NCBI GenBank assembly: GCA_021769625.1
Contig: JAETSN010000047.1
Location: 1 to 35,808 of the forward strand
DNA: 35,808 nt
Direction of reading: 5' to 3'
From: [Clostridium] symbiosum
Lineage (GTDB): Bacteria > Bacillota > Clostridia > Lachnospirales > Lachnospiraceae
Part shown: in pieces, positions 15,077-23,296 of the stretch
Position numbering within the stretch: the stretch's first letter is position 1
Layout of the letters: every line of letters begins with the position of its first letter
Notes under the pieces: generated by a model
What the model saw: the letters and a program-made list of their open reading frames with translations, nothing else
Told to the model about the DNA's origin: nothing
Databases searched by the model: none
Program-made: the position numbers and the translations under genes

Positions 15077-16057
15077 ATGAGTGAGGTATTATCGCAACAG
15101 GAGATAGATAACCTCCTGGCGGCTCTCAGTACCGGTGAACTGGATGCAAACGATATGCAGGAGACTGAGGAAAAACAGGTAAAGGATTACGACTTTAAAC
15201 GGCCTGTTAAATTTTCCAAAGAGCACCTGCGTACACTGGAAATTATATTTGAACATTACGGACGGCTGCTTTCAACCAATCTTCCGGTATATCTGCGGAA
15301 GAACGTACAGATTTCCGTTACCAGTTCGGAAACTGTGACCTTTTCGGAATTCTCGAATGCGCTGTCCAATCCGGTCATATTGTCCATTGTGAATTTTGCG
15401 CCGCTCTCAGGGAACATTATCATGGAGCTTTCCCTGAATGTGGGATTTGCGATCATCGACAGGATGCTGGGCGGGCAGGGGACCGCTCTGGAGCGGCCGA
15501 GAGAATTTTCGGAAATAGAAATGGCAATACTGGAGAAAATACTGGTTGTCTGCATGCAGCTGCTCAGGGAACCATGGAAGAATGTGGTGGAGATCAATCC
15601 GGTATTGGACCGGATCGAGACGAATCCACAGTTCGCCCAGATCATAGCTCCCAGTGATATGATCGCCATTGTGACATTGAATATCAGAATAGGAGAGGTA
15701 GACGGGCTGATGAATATCTGCCTGCCCTATTTTACACTGGAGAGCATTATGGATAACCTGAACACCAAGTTCTGGTACTCCACAATGCAGGATAATTCTG
15801 ATGAGGATTATCAGCAGCATTTAGAGTCTCTGATAAAGAGAGTCAGCGTTCCACTCAGAGCGATCCTTGGCAGAAGCAGTGTATCGGTGAATGACTTTAT
15901 GAACCTGCAGATCGGGGATATCATCCGCTTGGATTCTGAGGTGGGAAGCGATCTGACAGTCTATGTCGGAAATATTAAAAAATTTACCGCAGTGCCGGGA
16001 TCCAGCAAAGAGAAGTATGCTGTACAGGTCACATCGGTTCTGGGAGAGGAGGAATAG
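15077..16057 (+). CDS. fliM: Flagellar motor switch protein FliM
   Basis: FliM is the C-ring protein that binds phosphorylated CheY and reverses the motor. The 326-residue protein begins MSEVLSQQEIDNLLAALSTG, the conserved CheY-P-binding peptide. Next come the CheC-like middle domain (FKRPVKFSKEHLRTLEIIFE, IIDRMLGGQG) and the C-terminal SpoA/FliN-like domain (GDIIRLDSEVGSDLTVYVG). The length is standard. It is followed four bases later by fliY, which carries a similar CheY-P-binding peptide, so both switch proteins can receive the signal. Confidence 0.97.
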   Translation: MSEVLSQQEIDNLLAALSTGELDANDMQETEEKQVKDYDFKRPVKFSKEHLRTLEIIFEHYGRLLSTNLPVYLRKNVQISVTSSETVTFSEFSNALSNPVILSIVNFAPLSGNIIMELSLNVGFAIIDRMLGGQGTALERPREFSEIEMAILEKILVVCMQLLREPWKNVVEINPVLDRIETNPQFAQIIAPSDMIAIVTLNIRIGEVDGLMNICLPYFTLESIMDNLNTKFWYSTMQDNSDEDYQQHLESLIKRVSVPLRAILGRSSVSVNDFMNLQIGDIIRLDSEVGSDLTVYVGNIKKFTAVPGSSKEKYAVQVTSVLGEEE

Positions 16058-16061
16058 ATAA

Positions 16062-17363
16062 GTGGATGGTGGAATGTTATCACAGGATGAGATAAATGCT
16101 CTGCTGAACGGAATGTCTGACGGTTCCGGTGATGCAGGCGGTACGCAGACGGAAACTGCGGCGTCTGCGCCTGAAAGCACAGGGATGTCTTCTTTTGAAA
16201 ATACCGGTGCACTCAGTGAAGAAGAAGCTTTGCTCAGTGATACGGAAAAAGATGCTATCGGGGAGATCGCCAATATCAGCATGGGTTCGGCAGCAACCAC
16301 CCTGTATTCACTGGTGAACCGGAAAGTGAATATTACTACGCCGGTAGTGTCACTGTCTCAGTGGGAGACGATGGTCGGGGATTACGAGAGACCCTGTGTA
16401 TTTATTCAGATCAAGTATACAGCGGGACTGGACGGCCATAATATTCTGATATTGAAAGAACATGACGTAAAGGTCATCACCGATCTGATGATGGGCGGTG
16501 ATGGTACGAATACAGACGGGGAACTCTCGGAGATTCATCTGAGCGCTATTTCCGAAGCGATGAACCAGATGATGGGGGCTTCCGCGACGTCCCTTGCGAC
16601 AATGCTCGGGAAGATGATAGATATCAGCCCGCCGGAGGCTACCCTGGTAGATCTTATGACAATAGACGGAGGACAGGAGATAGCGCCGTTCCTCGGCGGG
16701 ACTTTCGTTAAGATATCCTTCAGGATGCAGATCGGGGATCTGGTGGACAGCACGATCATGCAGCTGTACCCCTGTGATTTTGCAAGATTCCTGTGTTCGA
16801 CATTCTTAAGCGGCGGTATGAATGTGGAACCGGAAGCGGCGCCCGCACCGGCAGCACCGGAACCTGCGCCCGCGCCGATGCCCCAGATGCCGATGCCCGC
16901 ACAGGATACCGGCATGGCAGGCATGGGGAATCCGATGATGGGAATGCCCATGCAGGATATGAATATGGCGGGCATGTATCAGCAGCCCTACGGAAATGCG
17001 GGGATGGTGCCGCAAAATTACGGAATGCCGCCTTACGGAATGCCGATGCAGCAGCCTGCAGCGCCGCAGATGAATATCCAGCCGGCACAGTTCCAGAGCT
17101 TTACAGGCGGTGTGCCGGGAGCAGGGGCGCCTGCAAACATCGATCTGATCATGGATGTGGCGCTGGAAGTCACCGTGGAACTGGGACGCACGAAGAAGTC
17201 CATCTCGGAGGTGCTGGATTTTGCACCGGGTACGATCATCGAGCTGGATAAGGTGGCCGGTGAGCCGGTGGAAGTTATGGTGAACGGGAAACTTGTAGCA
17301 AGAGGCGAGGTTGTTGTCATCGAAGAAAGCTTTGGTGTCAGGATAACGGAGATCATTAAGTAG
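16062..17363 (+). CDS. fliY: FliY: CheC-like phosphatase fused to FliN switch domain
   Basis: FliY is the Gram-positive C-ring protein that both replaces FliN and dephosphorylates CheY-P. The 433-residue product has an N-terminal CheY-P-binding peptide (MLSQDEINALLNGM). A CheC/FliY phosphatase domain follows with both active-site pairs intact, E68/N71 (AIGEIANIS) and E165/N168 (ISEAMNQMM). Residues of about 255-345 form a linker rich in M, P, Q, G and A. The C-terminal SpoA domain runs from about residue 360 (DVALEVTVELGRTKKSISEV). GTG 16062 is the start: AGGAGG lies nine bases upstream and the nearest in-frame ATG is four codons on. Confidence 0.95.
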   Translation: MDGGMLSQDEINALLNGMSDGSGDAGGTQTETAASAPESTGMSSFENTGALSEEEALLSDTEKDAIGEIANISMGSAATTLYSLVNRKVNITTPVVSLSQWETMVGDYERPCVFIQIKYTAGLDGHNILILKEHDVKVITDLMMGGDGTNTDGELSEIHLSAISEAMNQMMGASATSLATMLGKMIDISPPEATLVDLMTIDGGQEIAPFLGGTFVKISFRMQIGDLVDSTIMQLYPCDFARFLCSTFLSGGMNVEPEAAPAPAAPEPAPAPMPQMPMPAQDTGMAGMGNPMMGMPMQDMNMAGMYQQPYGNAGMVPQNYGMPPYGMPMQQPAAPQMNIQPAQFQSFTGGVPGAGAPANIDLIMDVALEVTVELGRTKKSISEVLDFAPGTIIELDKVAGEPVEVMVNGKLVARGEVVVIEESFGVRITEIIK

Positions 17364-17395
17364 ATCACATATAAAAAAGCGATAGGAGTGTAAAA

Positions 17396-17758
17396 ATGGC
17401 TAAGAACGTGTTAATTTGTGACGATGCAGCGTTTATGAGGATGATGATCAAGGACATTCTTTCCAAGAATGGTTATAACGTTGCTGGGGAGGCGGAAAAC
17501 GGTGCAAGGGCAGTGGAGAAGTATGCAGAGCTGAAACCGGATCTGGTACTGATGGATATTACCATGCCCGAGATGGATGGTATTCAGGCACTGAAAGCAA
17601 TCAAGGGATCCGATCCCGGCGCGAAGATCATTATGTGTTCCGCGATGGGACAGCAGGCAATGGTAATCGAATCGATTCAGGCCGGTGCAAAAGACTTTAT
17701 CGTAAAGCCGTTCCAGGCTGACCGTGTGCTGGAAGCTGTGAAGAAGGTTATCGGATAA
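17396..17758 (+). CDS. cheY: Chemotaxis response regulator CheY
   Basis: CheY is the diffusible messenger between CheA and the switch. The 120-residue single receiver domain has the acidic pair D9/D10, phosphoacceptor D54 (VLMDITMPEMDG), S82 at the Thr/Ser switch position (MCSAMGQ) and K104 (FIVKPFQ). The serine in place of threonine is usual for CheY in this group. ATAGGAG precedes the ATG. The stop shares one base with the fliO start. Its place between fliY and fliO matches the Bacillus order. Confidence 0.97.
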   Translation: MAKNVLICDDAAFMRMMIKDILSKNGYNVAGEAENGARAVEKYAELKPDLVLMDITMPEMDGIQALKAIKGSDPGAKIIMCSAMGQQAMVIESIQAGAKDFIVKPFQADRVLEAVKKVIG

Positions 17759-18120
17759 TGATCCTGTTGACTGCGGCGGAGCCGTTTAACGGTTATGCGC
17801 GGTTTATTACCGTGCTGATCCTTTTTGTTGTGGTCCTCTGGGTGACCTGGGCCGTGACAAAGTGGACTGCAGGATATCAGAAGGGAAAGTGGGCAGGCGG
17901 AAATATCGAAATGCTGGAAAGTTTCCGTATTGCCCCTGATAAGTATGTCCAGATAATACGGGTGGCGGATAAATATCTGGCTGTAGCAGTGGCGAAAGAT
18001 ACGGTTACCTTTCTGACAGAGCTGGACGAATCGGAGCTGATGCTGAAAAAAGATACGGCAGGCGTGAAGATGAGTTTTCAGGAATTATTAGAGAAAGTCA
18101 GGGAAAAGAAAAAAGAATGA
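17758..18120 (+). CDS. fliO: Flagellar export gate assembly protein FliO
   Basis: FliO helps assemble the FliP ring of the export gate. The 120-residue protein has one N-terminal membrane segment (FITVLILFVVVLWVTWAVT, residues 16-34), then a cytoplasmic part with GNIEMLESFRIAPDKYVQII and DKYLAVAVAKDTVTFLTEL, the pattern of FliO (FliZ in Bacillus). It is short and diverged, but the place between cheY and fliP and the one-base overlaps on both sides (ATG over TAA, then ATGA into fliP) make the call firm. Confidence 0.9.
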   Translation: MILLTAAEPFNGYARFITVLILFVVVLWVTWAVTKWTAGYQKGKWAGGNIEMLESFRIAPDKYVQIIRVADKYLAVAVAKDTVTFLTELDESELMLKKDTAGVKMSFQELLEKVREKKKE

Positions 18121-19001
18121 AAGAAAAATTTTCCGGACTACGGATTAGGAAACTGATATGCCTGCTGTTTACGGTGGGCATATTCTGTATTTGCAATACA
18201 CAGACTGTGCATGCGACGGCGCTGGACATTGACCGGGGTGAGACCGGGGATACGGCCAGCAGTACGACGCTGCAGGATCCGGGCGAGGCGGAGACGCCGG
18301 AGGAGCTGACGGAAATGAATATCGCCAATACGGCGACGATCACGGTCAGCAACAATAACGGCACGATAGCCGGAGAATTAAGGATCCTGCTGACACTGAC
18401 GCTGATAGCGGTCCTGCCGACGATCATTTTGATGATGACCTCTTTTACGAGGATCATTATCGTACTCCATTTTACAAGGGCGGCCCTCAGCACGCAGACA
18501 GTGCCGCCGAACCAGATCCTGATAGGGTTGTCCCTGATCCTTACTTTTTTTATCATGCAGCCCACGCTGACGGAAGTGTATAATGATGCGATCGTGCCTT
18601 TTGAGAGCGGCCTGATCGATCAGGAGGAGGCGCTGGAGAGAGGGGTAGAGCCGTTTCGGAAATTTATGTACCGTTCCACACAGACCGAGGATGTCAGAGT
18701 GTTCATGGAGATTTCCAGAACGGAATGGGACGGCCAGACGCTGGAGGATATCCCCACATCGGTGCTGATACCCGCCTATATGATCAGTGAGCTGAGACTG
18801 GCGTTTTCGATCGGTTTTATCATCTATATCCCGTTTATCGTGATCGACATGGTAGTGGCTTCCACACTGATGAGTATGGGTATGATGATGCTGCCGCCTA
18901 CGACCATCTCCATGCCCTTTAAGATACTGCTCTTTGTGGTGGCGGGCGGATGGAACCTGGTGATCATAAATCTGGTGAGATCTTTCTATATCTACGGCTG
19001 A
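18117..19001 (+). CDS. fliP: Flagellar export gate protein FliP
   Basis: FliP builds the core channel of the flagellar type III export gate. The 294-residue protein starts with a signal peptide-like segment (LICLLFTVGIFCICNTQTVH ending near ATA). Next is an acidic S/T-rich stretch (about residues 38-75), then four membrane segments with family motifs SFTRIIIVLHFTRAALSTQT, PPNQILIGLSLILTFFIMQP, and DIPTSVLIPAYMISELRLAF. The N-terminal extension makes it longer than enteric FliP (about 245). ATGA joins it to fliO. An antisense frame at 18098-18565 is a shadow. Confidence 0.96.
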   Translation: MKEKFSGLRIRKLICLLFTVGIFCICNTQTVHATALDIDRGETGDTASSTTLQDPGEAETPEELTEMNIANTATITVSNNNGTIAGELRILLTLTLIAVLPTIILMMTSFTRIIIVLHFTRAALSTQTVPPNQILIGLSLILTFFIMQPTLTEVYNDAIVPFESGLIDQEEALERGVEPFRKFMYRSTQTEDVRVFMEISRTEWDGQTLEDIPTSVLIPAYMISELRLAFSIGFIIYIPFIVIDMVVASTLMSMGMMMLPPTTISMPFKILLFVVAGGWNLVIINLVRSFYIYG

Positions 19002-19068
19002 CAGGGCCGGGCAGGATCCCGGCGGAGATGGAAAATAGTTGATATTGCAAATTGGCAGGAGGTATAGT

Positions 19069-19338
19069 ATGACAATAGATGAGGTCGTTGCGATCGCGGA
19101 TCAGGCGCTTTTTACCGTGATCAAGGTGGCAGCGCCGGTACTTTTGGTATCCATGGCAGTGGGACTGATCGTCAGTATTTTTCAGACGGTCACTTCCATT
19201 CAGGAACAGACGCTTACTTTTGTGCCGAAGGTGCTCGCTATCTTTTTAACGCTCATGATGATCGGGCACTGGATGCTCATGGAGATGGTGACTCTGATGA
19301 CAAACCTGTGGGCGGACTTCAGCGCCTATGTAAAGTAG
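19069..19338 (+). CDS. fliQ: Flagellar export gate protein FliQ
   Basis: FliQ packs around the FliP-FliR channel. The 89-residue protein has two membrane segments (VIKVAAPVLLVSMAVGLIVS and VPKVLAIFLTLMMIGHWML) joined by FQTVTSIQEQTLTFVP, a family hallmark. I chose ATG 19069 because AGGAGGT (19057-19063) sits five bases before it and MTIDEVVAIADQAL matches the family start; an upstream TTG in frame (19039) would add ten residues and has no site. The length is that of FliQ everywhere. Confidence 0.95.
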   Translation: MTIDEVVAIADQALFTVIKVAAPVLLVSMAVGLIVSIFQTVTSIQEQTLTFVPKVLAIFLTLMMIGHWMLMEMVTLMTNLWADFSAYVK

Positions 19339-19347
19339 CGGGATGTC

Positions 19348-20127
19348 ATGGTCAATGTAGAGTTAAATTATGCAGATATCGAATTTTTTCTGATGATATT
19401 GATGCGGGTGGCGGCCTTTGTCTTCGTGGTGCCTTTTTTCAGCATGAACCAGGTACCCAGAAGATACAGGGTGGTGCTGAGCGTGATGATATCGGTGGTG
19501 CTGTACGGTGTGCTGCCCAGACAGGAAGTTCTGTATGATACGGTGTATGAGTATGCCGTTATCGCTGCAAAAGAGTTTGTGACGGGGATCCTGATCGGCA
19601 TGGGCGTCAACCTGTGTACGACGATCCTGGCGCTGACCGGAACGATAGCCGATATGGAAGTGGGATTTTCCATGGTGACGCTGATGGATCCGGCCACCAG
19701 ACAGCAGACGACGATCACAAGCACGCTGTATCAGCAGCTTGTCATGCTGATCCTGATCATCAGCGGGATGTATGAATATATCATCAGGGCATTGGCGGAA
19801 TCCTATGAGCTGATCCCGGTATACGGGGCGAATATGAATGCCGAAAAACTACTGAATGCGGCGGCCCGGTTTATGAGTGAATATATCAGTATCGGCTTCC
19901 AGATCTGTCTGCCGATCTTTGCGGCGATCTTAATGTTAAATGCAGTTCTGGGAATTCTGGCGAAGGTGGCGCCCCAGATGAATATGTTTGCGGTGGGCCT
20001 GCAGCTGAAGATCTTCGTGGGCCTCGGCGTGATCTTTTTAACGCTCTTTCTGCTTCCGACCGCGGCGGATCTGATCTTTACGGAGGCGAGGCGTATGACG
20101 GTTGCTTTTGTGGAGGCGCTGATGTGA
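19348..20127 (+). CDS. fliR: Flagellar export gate protein FliR
   Basis: FliR closes the FliP/FliR helical channel. The 259-residue protein is highly hydrophobic with six membrane segments, and includes MRVAAFVFVVPFFSMNQVPR, EFVTGILIGMGVNLCTTILA and the C-terminal VGLQLKIFVGLGVIFLTLFL, as in the family. ATG 19348 lies nine bases after the fliQ stop. The only Shine-Dalgarno-like site is a weak GGGA. The end overlaps flhB by four bases in the form GTGA, a coupling arrangement. Confidence 0.95.
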   Translation: MVNVELNYADIEFFLMILMRVAAFVFVVPFFSMNQVPRRYRVVLSVMISVVLYGVLPRQEVLYDTVYEYAVIAAKEFVTGILIGMGVNLCTTILALTGTIADMEVGFSMVTLMDPATRQQTTITSTLYQQLVMLILIISGMYEYIIRALAESYELIPVYGANMNAEKLLNAAARFMSEYISIGFQICLPIFAAILMLNAVLGILAKVAPQMNMFAVGLQLKIFVGLGVIFLTLFLLPTAADLIFTEARRMTVAFVEALM

Positions 20128-21236
20128 TACTGGAGTATAATTTACAGTTTTTTGCAAAAGAAGGCCCCGGCGGTGAAAAGACCGAGCCGGCCACACAGAA
20201 AAAGCTGGAAGATGCCCGGAAAGACGGGCAGGTGGCAAAGAGTAAGGAAATTGCCAACGGATTTGGCCTCCTTGCGCTTTTTCTGCTGTTAAAGATGTGG
20301 ATCGGAAATATCAGCGTCAGTTTTCTGGAACTGTTCGGCGGTGTGTACGGCCATATACCGGATGTGCTGCATATGCCTTACGGGGAAGTGCCGGACGGCA
20401 ACTTCACGTCGCTGATCGGCCAGAGCATGGTTGCCCTTTTGATGATCACGCTGCCGATCTACCTGATCGGTGTGGCGGTCGCCTTTATCAGCAATGTGAT
20501 ACAGGTAAAGTGGAAGCCAACGACAAAGCCCCTGCAGCCCAAATTCAGCAAGATCAACCCGGTCAGCGGATTTAAACGTCTATTTTCCCCGAATTCACTG
20601 GTGGAACTGGTGAAGGCGATCGCCAAGATAGGCATGATCTTATATGTGACCTGGAGTTACATGAAGGATAAGGTGGAATTTCTGTTTTATCTGTTGGATA
20701 CGCCGCTCATTATGGCGGTGCAGGAGATCGGGGAGATCGTGATCGAGCTCGGCATCCGGATATCTGCCATTTTTATGGTCATCGCCTTTCTGGACTTTGC
20801 TTACCAGAAATGGAAGTTCAAGGAAGACATGAAGATGACAAAGCAGGAAGTCAAGGACGAGTACAAGGATCAGGAAGGTGACCCGCAGATCAAGGGTAAG
20901 CAGAGACAGCGTATGCAGGAGGCTTCCAGAAGAAGGATGATGCAGGCGCTGCCGGAGGCGGATGTGGTTATCACCAACCCGACTCACTATGCCGTGGCGT
21001 TAAAGTATGACAGCGAGTTGTATGCGGCGCCCATCGTGCTGGCAAAGGGCGCGGATTATCTGGCTGCGAGGATCAAGGAAGAAGCCAGAGAGTATCATAT
21101 AGAGATCTACGAAAACAAGCCGCTGGCGCGGATGCTCTACACGAATGTGGAGGTGGGAGAGCAGATCCCGGCGGAACTGTATCCGGCGGTGGCGGAAGTG
21201 CTGGCTTATGTATATCATCTTCAAAATAAAGTATAA
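20124..21236 (+). CDS. flhB: Flagellar export switch protein FlhB
   Basis: FlhB sits at the export gate and changes substrate specificity after self-cleavage. The 370-residue product has an N-terminal cytoplasmic start (LQFFAKEGPGGEKTEPATQK), four membrane segments, and a C-terminal cytoplasmic domain with the autocleavage motif N285-P-T-H288 (ITNPTHYAVALKYD). The start is GTG 20124 within the fliR stop region. All known functional landmarks are intact, and the length is near the Bacillus value. Confidence 0.96.
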   Translation: MILEYNLQFFAKEGPGGEKTEPATQKKLEDARKDGQVAKSKEIANGFGLLALFLLLKMWIGNISVSFLELFGGVYGHIPDVLHMPYGEVPDGNFTSLIGQSMVALLMITLPIYLIGVAVAFISNVIQVKWKPTTKPLQPKFSKINPVSGFKRLFSPNSLVELVKAIAKIGMILYVTWSYMKDKVEFLFYLLDTPLIMAVQEIGEIVIELGIRISAIFMVIAFLDFAYQKWKFKEDMKMTKQEVKDEYKDQEGDPQIKGKQRQRMQEASRRRMMQALPEADVVITNPTHYAVALKYDSELYAAPIVLAKGADYLAARIKEEAREYHIEIYENKPLARMLYTNVEVGEQIPAELYPAVAEVLAYVYHLQNKV

Positions 21237-21241
21237 AACGG

Positions 21242-21248
21242 AAAGGAG
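21242..21248 (+). promoter_or_regulatory. Ribosome binding site that decides the flhA start
   Basis: AAAGGAG lies eight bases before ATG 21257. The in-frame GTG at 21248 overlaps this site and is therefore unlikely to be used. Confidence 0.7.
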
Positions 21249-21256
21249 TGAGATGG

Positions 21257-23296
21257 ATGAAGATCGGAAAAGCTGACCTGGGTGTGGCGCTTTACATACT
21301 GGCTGCATTTGTGATGTTCATTATTTCCATTCCTTCATGGCTTCTCGACATTTTTCTGGCGATCAATATCGGGATCGCCTTTCTGATCCTGTTTACGGTC
21401 ATGTTTACAAAAGAAGTGCTGGATATGTCTTTTTATCCGACCATGCTTCTGTTTACCACGATCTTCAGGATCGCGCTGAACGTATCTTCCACGAAGCTGA
21501 TCCTCTTAACGGGTAATCCGGGCAACGTGGTCTCCACGTTCGGCAACTATGTGGGCGGCGGCGATCTGGTGGTGGGTGTGATCATCTTCATCATCCTGAT
21601 CCTGATCCAGTTCATGGTCATCAACAAAGGTTCCGAGCGTGTGGCTGAAGTGACAGCAAGGTTTACGCTGGATGCCATGCCCGGTAAACAGATGGCCATC
21701 GACGCGGATTTAAATACCGGCGCGATCACCGATGCGGAGGCGAAGGAGAGGCGTGACAAGATCCAGGCGGAGTCCAGTTTCTTCGGTTCCATGGACGGTG
21801 CCGTGAAGTACGTAAAGGGAGACGCCACGGCGGGCCTTGTGATCACCTTTGTCAATCTGATCGGCGGAGCCGCCATGGGAATGCTCAGGCAGGGCATGGA
21901 TTTCAGTACGGCGGCGCAGACCTACTGTATCCTGACCATCGGTGACGGACTGGTATCCCAGATCCCCTCCCTGCTGATCTCGCTGGCGACCGGTATCCTT
22001 GTGACCAAGGGCGGCAAGGACGCGGATTTCTCCAATGTGATCGTCGGGCAGCTTTTCGGTGTGCCGAGGGCTCTGTATATCGTGGGCATCACGATCGCCG
22101 TACTGGGCGTTATCACGCCGCTGCAGACGGTGGTGTTCGTCTCTCTGGGTATGATGTTTGTCGTGATAGGCCGTATGGTGCAGGGGAGTCTTGAGATGGC
22201 GAGCATCGAGCATGAGGTGGACAATGAGGAAGTGGCGGCGGAGGAGATCAGGCAGCCGGAAAATGTCAATTCCCTGCTGCAGGTGGATCCCATCGAGCTG
22301 GAGTTCGGTTACGGCATCATACCGCTTGCGGATGTGAACCAGGGCGGCGATCTGCTTGACCGTGTGGTGATGATCAGGCGTCAGATCGCGCTGGAAATGG
22401 GTACCGTTGTGCCGATCATCCGTCTGCGGGATAATATCCAGCTCAATCCGAACCAGTATATCATTAAGATAAAAGGCATTCAGGTCAGCGACGGCGAGAT
22501 CCTGTTCGATCATTATATGGCGATGAATCCGGGGTATGTGGAGGAGGAGATCTCCGGTATCCCGACGTTTGAACCGTCCTTCCATCTGGCGGCGATCTGG
22601 ATCACGGAGAACCAGAGGGAGCGGGCGGAAAGCCTGGGCTATACGGTGGTGGATCCTCCTTCCATTATCGCGACCCACCTGACGGAAGTGATCAGGGAGC
22701 ATATCGATGAACTGCTCACACGCCAGGATGTTCAGAACCTGATAGGCAACATCAAAGAGGCTAACCAGGCTCTTGTGGAAGAACTGGTGCCGAAGACGCT
22801 GGGTCTCGGCGAGATCCAGAAAGTGTTGCAGAATCTGCTGCGGGAGGGCATTTCCATCCGTGATCTGCAGACGATCCTGGAGACGCTGGCGGATTATGCG
22901 CCTTCCACCAGAGATCCGGATATTCTGACGGAATATGTAAGGCAGAGCTTAAAGCGTGCGATCTCCAGCCGGTATTTTCCGGCCAGTGAGACGACCAGCG
23001 TTGTCACGCTGGATCCGAAGATAGAACAGGAGATCATGGGAAGCGTCAAGCAGACCGAGACGGGCGCCTATATTTCCCTGGACCCGGTGCGGATCAAGGC
23101 GATCATGAACAGCGTCGGAAAAGAAGTGGAGAAGCTGGAACAGCTCGGGAAGAACCCGATCGTGATCACTTCCCCGATCGTCAGGATCTATTTTAAGAAG
23201 ATGACAGAGGACTATTATAAGGATCTGATCGTGGTTTCTTATAACGAAGTGGAATCTAATGTAGAATTACAGTCAGTAGGAATGGTGACGGCATAA
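21257..23296 (+). CDS. flhA: Flagellar export gate protein FlhA
   Basis: FlhA is the large ring of the export gate, with ion-channel and substrate-docking parts. The product of ATG 21257 has 679 residues. Eight membrane segments fill about residues 5-310, including the FHIPEP-type cytoplasmic loop (ARFTLDAMPGKQMAIDADLN, TDAEAKERRDKIQAESSFFG, SMDGAVKYVKGDATAGLVIT). The C-terminal docking domain includes ESLGYTVVDPPSIIATHL. ATG 21257 is preferred to the in-frame GTG 21248 because AAAGGAG (21242-21248) needs the later start. The stop shares one base with flhF. A long antisense frame (21710-22702) is a shadow. Confidence 0.97.
   Translation: MKIGKADLGVALYILAAFVMFIISIPSWLLDIFLAINIGIAFLILFTVMFTKEVLDMSFYPTMLLFTTIFRIALNVSSTKLILLTGNPGNVVSTFGNYVGGGDLVVGVIIFIILILIQFMVINKGSERVAEVTARFTLDAMPGKQMAIDADLNTGAITDAEAKERRDKIQAESSFFGSMDGAVKYVKGDATAGLVITFVNLIGGAAMGMLRQGMDFSTAAQTYCILTIGDGLVSQIPSLLISLATGILVTKGGKDADFSNVIVGQLFGVPRALYIVGITIAVLGVITPLQTVVFVSLGMMFVVIGRMVQGSLEMASIEHEVDNEEVAAEEIRQPENVNSLLQVDPIELEFGYGIIPLADVNQGGDLLDRVVMIRRQIALEMGTVVPIIRLRDNIQLNPNQYIIKIKGIQVSDGEILFDHYMAMNPGYVEEEISGIPTFEPSFHLAAIWITENQRERAESLGYTVVDPPSIIATHLTEVIREHIDELLTRQDVQNLIGNIKEANQALVEELVPKTLGLGEIQKVLQNLLREGISIRDLQTILETLADYAPSTRDPDILTEYVRQSLKRAISSRYFPASETTSVVTLDPKIEQEIMGSVKQTETGAYISLDPVRIKAIMNSVGKEVEKLEQLGKNPIVITSPIVRIYFKKMTEDYYKDLIVVSYNEVESNVELQSVGMVTA

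Noticed and set aside
21710-22702. Long reverse-strand open frame of 330 codons
   Set aside because: It lies wholly inside flhA, whose protein matches its family throughout; the reverse frame is a by-product of codon bias.
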